A stretch of 5,303 nucleotides of DNA, from contig UQLL01000041.1 in the NCBI GenBank assembly GCA_900541835.1, positions 1-5,303 of the forward strand. Direction: 5' to 3'. Source of the stretch: an uncultured Porphyromonadaceae bacterium. GTDB lineage: Bacteria; Bacteroidota; Bacteroidia; Bacteroidales; Muribaculaceae. Positions 1 to 5,016 of the stretch are shown piece after piece. Positions within the stretch are counted from its first letter, which is position 1. Each line of letters begins with the position of its first letter. A model generated the notes under the pieces. The model saw only the letters and a program-made list of their open reading frames with translations. It did not search any database and was not told the origin of the DNA. The position numbers and the translations under genes were made by a program.

Positions 1-60
1 AAGGCTGAATCCCAGGCACATCTGCGACCCTGACGTTAATATTTTTTGAGGAACAAGGCC

Positions 61-243
61 TCAGCGGACGGCGACCTTGTAGGTGCGGGTGCCGAGGCGG
101 ACGAGGTAGATGCCGGCGGGCACCCGGAGGGTGGGCATGCGGCGCCCGCCCAGGTCGTAGACCGTGGCGGAGGATGCGTCCGCGCCCTCGATGACGATGC
201 GCCCGTCGGCGCCGTAGACGACAGCGCCATCGGCGTCGGCCTC
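61..243 (-). other. T9SS type A sorting-domain-like C-terminus of the amylase
   Basis: Residues about 859-918 show the order seen in Bacteroidetes Por secretion tails: a short beta-rich stretch, a VYDLxGRR motif, a leucine/proline-containing turn, GIYLVRLG, then a terminal strand YKVAVR ending in a basic residue. In that family the tail directs export through the type IX secretion system and is removed at the cell surface. This implies the enzyme is released or surface-attached, provided the host carries por/gld genes, which are not in view. Confidence 0.72.
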
Positions 244-2817
244 GATGCCGCGCGCCGAGATGACGGCCTTGTTGGCCAGCACCACGTAGCAGTTGGCCGG
301 GACGGTGACCTTGCCGTTGACGGCGTCGAAGGTCGGGTTGGTGCCGTGACTCTTGCTCAGCACCTGGTATTCGTCGTTGTCGCGCGTCTTGAAGGTGACG
401 TCGATGGTCTTGTCGCCCGAGGTTTCGGGGTTGATTACGGCGATGAGCTCCTTGCCCTGGTTGCTGAGGTACATGGTTCGGCCCATGCCCCACCAGGCCG
501 CGCCGACGTTGCTCCGGAAGTCGGCGCCCCGGGCGAAGAGCTCCGGGTTCTTGATGCGGATGTGGTTGAGCTGCGAGTAGGAGTCGTATAGGCCGCGGCG
601 GCTGGCGTTGTCGTAGAGGTTCCAGCGCACCGTCTTGGGGTCGGTGTTGTTGCCGCCGCCGGCGTCCTTGGTGTTGTCGAAGTTCCCGAGTTCGGAGAAC
701 TGCCAGATCATGTGTGCGCCGGGGCTGAGGATCATCTGGCAGGCGGCCGAGCCGAGGCGGTGCATGGAGGCGGTGATGTCGCCGCGGACGCCGCTGGCGC
801 CCTCCTGGTTCTGCCGGTATGCCAGGCGCTGCTCGTCGTGGCTCTCCAGGTAGGAAACGGTGGAGCCCCACAGGCGGGAGTCGGAGGGGGCGTAGAAGCG
901 CTCCAGGCCGGAATTGGCCTGGTAGCCCATGGCGTACTGGCACCCTTGGGTGTTGAGGTTGGCCCAGTTGAGCTGTCCGTCGGCGGCCATCTCGTTCTCC
1001 TCCTGGGCGCCGGCCAGGTTCTCGTTGATGAAGTAGGCGTCGGGGTTCACCTCCTTCATGGCGTCGTGGAGGCGCTTCATGCGAGCCACGCGAGAGGCGT
1101 TGTAGGCGTTGGTGGCGGCGTCGCCGGAGTTGGCGTAGGAGTCATTGTCGCCCAGGCCCTTGACCAGGTCGAAGCGGAAGCCATCCACGCGGTATTCCTC
1201 CAGCCAGTAGCGCAGGCAGTCCTCGAACTGCTGCTGCACCAGGGGGTTGCCCTGGTTCCAGTCGTTGAGCACCGAGTAGGCGTGTGGCGCGGTGGCGTTG
1301 TAGAAGGGATTGGAGCCTTCGGGGTAGAGGCGGTACCAGGGGTGCTGCCAGTCGGTCTGGTTGAAGACCATGTCGAGGATCACGGCGATGCCGTTGGCGT
1401 GGCAGGCGTCGATAAAGGCCTTGTAGTCGGCCGGGGTGCCGTATGCCTTGTCGGGGGCGAAGTAGAAGTTGGGGTTGTAGCCCCATGAGATGTTGCCGTT
1501 GAATTCGTTGATGGGCAGCAGCTCGACGGCGTTGATGCCCATGGCCTTGAGATAGGGGATGCGGGCCTGCGCGGCGCGGATGGTGCCGTCGCCCAGGGCC
1601 TTCCCCTCGGTGCCGGTGAAGTCGCGCACCAGCAGCTCGTAGATGTTCAGGCGTTCCGGGGCCACGCCCTTGAAGCCGGTGACCTGCCAGTCGTAGTCGT
1701 TGATGTTGTGCTGGCAGACGGCCAGGGGCACGCCGCCCGACACCTTGTCGGCGGGGTAGGGGATGAGGCCGGGATAGACGCTTTCGGGGATGTACTTGTC
1801 GTTCTCGGGGTCGAGCACCAGGCGGGCGTATGGGTCGCCGACGCCGGTGCCGTCCACCAGGTAGTAGTAGGGGTATGCCTTGTCGGCGGCCAGGCCCTCC
1901 ACGCGGGCCCAGAAGTAGCGGTTCCCCTCGTAGTCCTGGTAGGACATGGAGCGGGAGTCGAGCACCTGGTAGTCGTCCCAGGCGCCCACGAGGATCGCCG
2001 ACGACTTGAGCGGGGCGGCCAGGCAGAAGAGCACGCTGCCGTCGGCCTGGCGCACGGCGCCCATCCGGGGCACGCCGCCGGGGTAGTCCTGCTGCTGGCT
2101 GGCCTTGGGGTAGGAGATGGTCAGCTGGTCGGTGGCCGTCAGCCCGTTGATGGTGGCCGTGGCAGTGACGGTGAACTGGCCGTTGGCGGTGAAGGTGTAG
2201 TCGGCCGTCAGCGAGGTGGCGTTCTGCCGGTTGGCCACGGGGGTGCCGTCGATGTCGATGACGAGCGTGGCGGGCTGGGTGCACGAGGCAGTGAAGGTCA
2301 CTTTCTCGTGGCCCGGGGTGACGAGCGTGCCATCCAGGCTGCTGGTGAGTGTCACCTGCAGGCCGGCGTCGACCACGTCCACGAAGATGTCGCCGCCCGA
2401 GGCCGTCTTGCCCTGCTTGCCGCCCGTGGCGTCGCGGAACACGAATGCCAGCTGCCTCACCTTCTCTGTGGGGTCGGTGATGCCGTAGTAGGAGCGTATG
2501 TCGCCCATGTCGAGCTTCCACAGGTTCTCGCTCACGTAGGTGAGGCGGTACTTGGCCGCGTTGTCGAGCCAGGCGGGCGCGTGCTTCCAGTCGGAGGCGG
2601 AGGTGGAACGGTTGGTGATGACGCCCGTGTGGGCGTAGATGGGCTCCGAGGAGGGCTGGTTGATAAGCCCCTTGTTGCCCTGGTCGGCGTGATAGTAGAT
2701 CACCACGTTCTGCGACGATTCCTGCAGAACGGCCGGCTCGGTGGTGACGATCTGGCCGCGGACGCCCGGGGCGCCCAGCAGCGTCACTGCCGCCAGCAGC
2801 AGGTTAAGCTTTTTCAT
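61..2817 (-). CDS. Secreted multidomain GH13 alpha-amylase/pullulanase-like enzyme with T9SS-type C-terminal tail
   Basis: A 918-aa glycoside hydrolase family 13 enzyme expected to cleave alpha-glucosidic bonds in starch, glycogen or pullulan outside the cytoplasm. Residues 1-21 form a Sec signal peptide (MKK, hydrophobic core, likely cleavage after VRG) with no lipobox cysteine. Residues about 24-150 look like a beta-sandwich carbohydrate-binding module of the kind found on Bacteroidetes amylases, about 152-236 are Ig-like, and about 246-345 resemble a CBM48/E-set domain. The catalytic barrel covers about 375-765. Its signatures are region I LDMVFNQ (D482), region II GFRFD (R548, nucleophile D550), region III INEN (acid/base E599) and region IV ESHDE (H660, D661). 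About 775-850 is the usual C-terminal beta domain, and 858-918 is a T9SS sorting-type tail (VYDLGGRR, then GIYLVRLG and YKVAVR). Region I has Gln487 where most GH13 enzymes have His. The ATG at 2817 is chosen because the signal peptide starts there. Transcription is monocistronic in view. Family is secure; substrate (amylase or pullulanase) is not resolved. All domain calls are by eye. Confidence 0.93.
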   Translation of the reverse strand: MKKLNLLLAAVTLLGAPGVRGQIVTTEPAVLQESSQNVVIYYHADQGNKGLINQPSSEPIYAHTGVITNRSTSASDWKHAPAWLDNAAKYRLTYVSENLWKLDMGDIRSYYGITDPTEKVRQLAFVFRDATGGKQGKTASGGDIFVDVVDAGLQVTLTSSLDGTLVTPGHEKVTFTASCTQPATLVIDIDGTPVANRQNATSLTADYTFTANGQFTVTATATINGLTATDQLTISYPKASQQQDYPGGVPRMGAVRQADGSVLFCLAAPLKSSAILVGAWDDYQVLDSRSMSYQDYEGNRYFWARVEGLAADKAYPYYYLVDGTGVGDPYARLVLDPENDKYIPESVYPGLIPYPADKVSGGVPLAVCQHNINDYDWQVTGFKGVAPERLNIYELLVRDFTGTEGKALGDGTIRAAQARIPYLKAMGINAVELLPINEFNGNISWGYNPNFYFAPDKAYGTPADYKAFIDACHANGIAVILDMVFNQTDWQHPWYRLYPEGSNPFYNATAPHAYSVLNDWNQGNPLVQQQFEDCLRYWLEEYRVDGFRFDLVKGLGDNDSYANSGDAATNAYNASRVARMKRLHDAMKEVNPDAYFINENLAGAQEENEMAADGQLNWANLNTQGCQYAMGYQANSGLERFYAPSDSRLWGSTVSYLESHDEQRLAYRQNQEGASGVRGDITASMHRLGSAACQMILSPGAHMIWQFSELGNFDNTKDAGGGNNTDPKTVRWNLYDNASRRGLYDSYSQLNHIRIKNPELFARGADFRSNVGAAWWGMGRTMYLSNQGKELIAVINPETSGDKTIDVTFKTRDNDEYQVLSKSHGTNPTFDAVNGKVTVPANCYVVLANKAVISARGIEADADGAVVYGADGRIVIEGADASSATVYDLGGRRMPTLRVPAGIYLVRLGTRTYKVAVR

Positions 2818-2862
2818 TGACGTAAGAATTTATCCAGTAAGATGACTTTTACCTTTCTTGGC

Positions 2863-2877
2863 CTGCACTCTGTGCAG
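2863..2877. repeat. Inverted repeat CTGCAC-TCT-GTGCAG at the predicted amylase transcript start
   Basis: Perfect 6-bp arms with a 3-nt spacer, lying 5 bp downstream of the -7 box on the minus strand. It would form either a 5'-terminal mRNA hairpin or an operator over the start site. Arms this short can arise by chance; the position is what makes it notable. Confidence 0.4.
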
Positions 2878-2882
2878 ACGTG

Positions 2883-2890
2883 CAAAGTTA
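2883..2890 (-). promoter_or_regulatory. Putative Bacteroidetes -7 promoter box for the amylase
   Basis: Read on the minus strand this is TAACTTTG, a full match to the Bacteroidetes -7 consensus TAnnTTTG. It would start transcription near 2876, giving a leader of about 60 nt. At the expected -33 position (19-21 bp upstream) there is only TGGT rather than TTTG, so the promoter is probably weak or activator-dependent. The call rests on the -7 match and its position. Confidence 0.5.
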
Positions 2891-3073
2891 CGAAAAAAAT
2901 CTCTACCATTACCACCTCTGCGGCAAATGCACGTTCCGGGACTTCAGGGTCGCATCCCGGTGCGTCCGCCACCCGCCGTGCCGCCGACACGGAAAAACGC
3001 CCCGTCGACTTTCACAGGCAGGCGAGGCGTGACCTTATCGGAAACAAATAGTATTTTGTCGGGGAATCGGGAG

Positions 3074-3093
3074 GGGAGTGCCGAGGCACTCCC
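3074..3093 (-). terminator. Strong hairpin downstream of the PepSY-like gene, possible terminator
   Basis: GGGAGTGCC (3074-3082) pairs with GGCACTCCC (3085-3093): effectively 8 bp closed by a 4-nt loop, or 9 bp with an impossible 2-nt loop. It begins about 28 nt after the stop codon of the minus-strand gene, the expected place for a terminator. No U-tract follows directly on either strand; on the minus strand the nearest T-rich stretch is about 25 nt further. It could instead be an RNA-stabilising 3' hairpin. Confidence 0.5.
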
Positions 3094-3121
3094 GCGTGTG
3101 CGTCATCTATGTATGGGAGGG

Positions 3122-3559
3122 TCAGTCGACCTTGATGAAGCGTCCGTCGCGGCCGAACTTCAGGTCCGTGCCGTTGTCAAGCTTCACCTCGTAGGAATGC
3201 CGGTCTATCTCTATGCCGACGATGCTCGCCGACGGGTAATTCGTCTTCACGTACTTGCCTATGGCCGGCAGCACCAGGCCCGACGGCACGGCCTTGGCGC
3301 CGCAGTCCACTTCCTTCCAGTCGCCGTCGTGGTCGAACTCCACCTCTGTGCCGTCGTTGAGGATCACGTCATACTCGTCGCGGCCGAGGGCCTTCGTCTC
3401 CAGCTTGATGTGGTTCACCTTGGCCTTGGGGAAATTAGTGCGGAGCATGGTCTGCGCCTTCTGCGGCAGAATTTTGGAGTCGCGCACCACGCGGCTCCGG
3501 GCGCTCATGGCGCCCAGCCCCAGGACCAGGCATGCCAGGATTGTCAGAATCTTTTTCAT
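3122..3559 (-). CDS. Exported PepSY-like (DUF2874-type) small protein with two repeat units
   Basis: A 145-aa protein with a Sec signal peptide (MKKILTILACLVLGLGAMSA, likely cut after residue 20). Cys10 sits too early, inside the hydrophobic core, to be a convincing lipobox. The mature part is two similar units, residues about 31-86 and 97-145. Each begins LPxxxxxxxxTNFP or LPxxxxxxxxTNYP, continues with a short beta strand (DEYDVILNDGTEVEF or HSYEVKLDNGTDLKF), then a turn (DHDGDWKEVD or GRDGRFIKVD). This order (helix, N-[FY]-P, then Y-[DE]-V-x-L-x-[DN]-G-T strands) is typical of the periplasmic PepSY-like family of Bacteroidetes. Members of the related beta-lactamase-inhibitor-like fold lack a proven biochemical role, so none is assigned. 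Its transcription diverges from the methyltransferase gene, and a hairpin follows the stop. The ATG at 3559 is chosen because it begins the signal peptide. Confidence 0.85.
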   Translation of the reverse strand: MKKILTILACLVLGLGAMSARSRVVRDSKILPQKAQTMLRTNFPKAKVNHIKLETKALGRDEYDVILNDGTEVEFDHDGDWKEVDCGAKAVPSGLVLPAIGKYVKTNYPSASIVGIEIDRHSYEVKLDNGTDLKFGRDGRFIKVD

Positions 3560-3652
3560 ACTAATGTCAATTTCATTTTAAATTAAAAAACGGTCTCAGT
3601 TAGAAAACATTGCCGCGACCGCAGCTGTTCACCCCGAAAAGTTAAAACCCCT

Positions 3653-3668
3653 GTTAATTAAGATTAAC
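3653..3668. repeat. Operator-like inverted repeat GTTAAT-TAAG-ATTAAC
   Basis: Perfect 6-bp arms around a 4-nt spacer, 45 bp upstream of the methyltransferase -33 box and about 94 bp upstream of the PepSY-like start codon. The size and symmetry suit a dimeric repressor site, but AT-rich arms of this length also occur by chance and no regulator gene is in view. Confidence 0.35.
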
Positions 3669-3712
3669 CCCCCAACCCCGACGCTCCGAAGCCCTGTCGC
3701 AACCCCGGCGCA

Positions 3713-3744
3713 TTTGCATTTACGGGGCGAAACTGTTATCTTTG
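3713..3744 (+). promoter_or_regulatory. Bacteroidetes-type promoter for the methyltransferase operon
   Basis: TTTG at 3713-3716 matches the -33 element and TATCTTTG at 3737-3744 matches the -7 element TAnnTTTG exactly. The spacer is 20 bp, inside the known 19-21 bp range for the primary sigma factor of this phylum. Transcription should begin near 3750, about 40 nt before the ATG at 3790. Because the -7 box covers 3742-3744, the in-frame TTG there cannot be the start codon. Confidence 0.8.
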
Positions 3745-3754
3745 CATAAATTTT

Positions 3755-3781
3755 CCGCAAGGCGGAGCCTGCGGGAGCCGC
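3755..3781 (+). promoter_or_regulatory. Leader with two GC-rich mini inverted repeats ahead of the methyltransferase
   Basis: CCGC-AAG-GCGG (3755-3765) is followed by GCGG-GAG-CCGC (3771-3781). The arms are interchangeable, so alternative foldings are possible (3755-3758 with 3771-3774, or 3762-3765 with 3778-3781). A direct repeat GGAGCC occurs at 3764-3769 and 3774-3779. The only Shine-Dalgarno-like run, GGGAG at 3773-3777, lies inside the second hairpin, 12 nt before the ATG, so folding or a bound protein could limit translation. Function is inferred from position only. Confidence 0.4.
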
Positions 3782-3789
3782 TACACGAT

Positions 3790-5016
3790 ATGCCCGAAGA
3801 AAACACAAATTCGACCCTTTTCGACAAGGAAGGTCTTTTCATCGACTGGAGAGACCTCGGGTTCTCGCACCCCGAGAGGAAAATTCGCCTGGCGACGTCC
3901 TTCAGCGGCATCGGGGCCATCGAGCACGCGTTCCAGCGCCTGGGACTGAATTTCGAGATTGTCTTCGCCGGCGACATCGACGAGAAGTGCAGGCAGTCTT
4001 ATTTTGCCAATTACCATATCAAGGAAGAGCAATGGCACTCGGACATACACAGCCTGGACGCCACACCCTACCTTGGCAAGGTCGACTTGTTCGTGGGAGG
4101 GGCGCCGTGCCAGGCGTTCTCGATGGTCGGAAAGCGGAAGGGATTCGAGGACACCCGGGGGACGCTCTTCCGCGAGTTCGCCCGTGTGGTCAAGGAATGC
4201 CGGCCCAAGGTCTTCATCTTCGAAAACGTCAAGGGACTTCTGAGCCATGACAAGGGTAACACCTGGGAGGTGATGCGGCATACTTTCGAGGATTACTGCG
4301 GCTATCATATCCGTTACAAGACTCTTAACAGCAGGGATTACGGCATTCCGCAGCACAGGGAGAGAATCTTCTGCATCGGATTCCGAGAGGAGACGGACTT
4401 CGAGTTTCCTTGTCCAATACCGCTTGAATACAGGATGTACGATTTCCTTGAGGACTACATCGACACCAAGTATTTTCTCAAGGAAAAAGGCGTCAAGTTC
4501 GTGACCTCGACAAAGAACCGGCAGAAGTGCTATACACAGATTAACGGAGACGTGGCGCTCTGCCAGAAGCGGAACCAGCAGTTCAACTGGCACGGAGACT
4601 TCGTGTACCACCCCCAGACTGCAGAAGAGCCTGCGGAAGAGGGCTGGGACGAGTTCGTCTTCGATGTGCGGGACGTCGAGGAAAAATACTATCTCTCGGA
4701 AAAAGTGCGGAACTACGTCTTGTCTCCGGGCACCAAGAATTTCAAGACTTCAATAAAAACCGATTTGGACGTGGCCCGCCCTATCCTGCAATCGATGCAC
4801 AAGATGCACCGCGCAGGCGTGGACAATTACGTCACTCATAAGGGGCGTATACGAAAGCTGACTCCGAGGGAATGCCTGAGGCTGATGGGGTTCAAAGACT
4901 CGTTCAAGATAGTGGTTTCCGACACGTCCATGTACCAGCAGGCGGGTAACAGCATCGTAGTGGACGTGCTGATAGCGCTGCTCAAGCAGCTCGACATAAC
5001 AAAATACGGAGAATGA
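3790..5016 (+). CDS. DNA (cytosine-5) methyltransferase, type II restriction-modification type
   Basis: A 408-aa enzyme that transfers methyl from S-adenosylmethionine to carbon 5 of cytosine in a specific DNA site. The conserved m5C motifs occur in the normal order: motif I FSGIGAIEHAF (residues 38-48, AdoMet binding), motif IV GGAPCQAFS (catalytic Cys107), motif VI ENV (145-147), motif VIII QHRER (188-192), then a target-recognition region of about 160 residues, motif IX RKLTPRECLRLMGF (355-368) and motif X QAGNSIVVDVL (384-394). All key residues are present, so it should be active. Recognition sequence is not predictable by eye. The region before motif I is only about 37 residues, too short for the N-terminal helix-turn-helix found on self-regulating methylases such as M.SsoII. 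The ATG at 3790 is preferred; an in-frame TTG at 3742 overlaps the promoter. The stop overlaps the next gene (ATGA). GC is lower, and AGG/AGA codons more frequent, than in the amylase, suggesting transfer. An orphan methylase is the alternative if the next gene is not a nuclease. Confidence 0.95.
   Translation: MPEENTNSTLFDKEGLFIDWRDLGFSHPERKIRLATSFSGIGAIEHAFQRLGLNFEIVFAGDIDEKCRQSYFANYHIKEEQWHSDIHSLDATPYLGKVDLFVGGAPCQAFSMVGKRKGFEDTRGTLFREFARVVKECRPKVFIFENVKGLLSHDKGNTWEVMRHTFEDYCGYHIRYKTLNSRDYGIPQHRERIFCIGFREETDFEFPCPIPLEYRMYDFLEDYIDTKYFLKEKGVKFVTSTKNRQKCYTQINGDVALCQKRNQQFNWHGDFVYHPQTAEEPAEEGWDEFVFDVRDVEEKYYLSEKVRNYVLSPGTKNFKTSIKTDLDVARPILQSMHKMHRAGVDNYVTHKGRIRKLTPRECLRLMGFKDSFKIVVSDTSMYQQAGNSIVVDVLIALLKQLDITKYGE

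Larger units (their letters stand above)
2818..3121. other. Intergenic region between amylase and PepSY-like gene (304 bp)
   Basis: No credible gene lies here. Open frames crossing it on the plus strand are low-complexity continuations of antisense frames. On the minus strand it holds the amylase leader (2818 to about 2876), a TAnnTTTG box (2883-2890), an A-tract just upstream of that box, and the 3' region of the PepSY-like gene with a strong hairpin (3074-3093). Between about 2940 and 3060 there are only weak short inverted repeats (for example CCGTG at 2976-2980 with CACGG at 2988-2992) that I do not assign. Confidence 0.6.
3560..3789. other. Divergent intergenic region between PepSY-like gene and methyltransferase
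   Basis: About 230 bp without a gene. The half next to the PepSY-like start is AT-rich (3560-3595). The middle holds an inverted repeat (3653-3668) followed by C-runs (3668-3678). The right part carries the methyltransferase promoter (3713-3744) and a leader with two GC-rich mini-hairpins (3755-3781). No clear promoter for the minus-strand gene is visible. This is where base composition begins to change, so it is the best candidate for an island boundary, though no attachment site or direct repeat is seen. Confidence 0.6.

Noticed and set aside
1..60. Possible 3' end of a plus-strand gene (frame 1 ends at TGA 31-33) or a convergent terminator (T-run 42-47)
   Set aside because: Only ten codons are visible, another frame is also open to 49, and no stem precedes the T-run, so nothing can be supported.
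712..1488. Long plus-strand open frame antisense to the amylase (258 codons)
   Set aside because: It lies wholly inside the GH13 gene, and its product is a Val/Gly/His-rich low-complexity string typical of antisense frames in GC-rich DNA.
1142..2521. Minus-strand open frame of 459 codons in another frame of the amylase
   Set aside because: Arg/His/Pro/Gly-rich out-of-frame translation of the same gene; no domain.
1708..2820. Plus-strand open frame of 370 codons antisense to the amylase N-terminal half
   Set aside because: Same Val/Gly/His/Ala-biased composition, no motif, and fully overlapped by an annotated gene with clear domains.
3122..3559. Lipoprotein signal in the PepSY-like protein (ILAC at residues 7-10)
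   Set aside because: The cysteine falls inside the hydrophobic core after only nine residues and is followed by more hydrophobic sequence; cleavage after AMSA is more plausible.
2858..3586. Plus-strand frame of 242 codons across the intergenic region and antisense to the PepSY-like gene
   Set aside because: It crosses the hairpin and the whole PepSY-like gene on the opposite strand, with biased composition and no recognisable domain.
3560..3650. Promoter for the PepSY-like gene (TAATTTAA in the AT-rich stretch, or TAACTTTT read from 3644 to 3637 on the minus strand)
   Set aside because: Neither candidate fully matches TAnnTTTG, and neither has a TTTG box at the required 19-21 bp spacing.
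3781..4611. Minus-strand open frame of 276 codons antisense to the methyltransferase
   Set aside because: It covers the promoter-proximal half of a gene whose m5C motifs are unambiguous; no motif or start context of its own.
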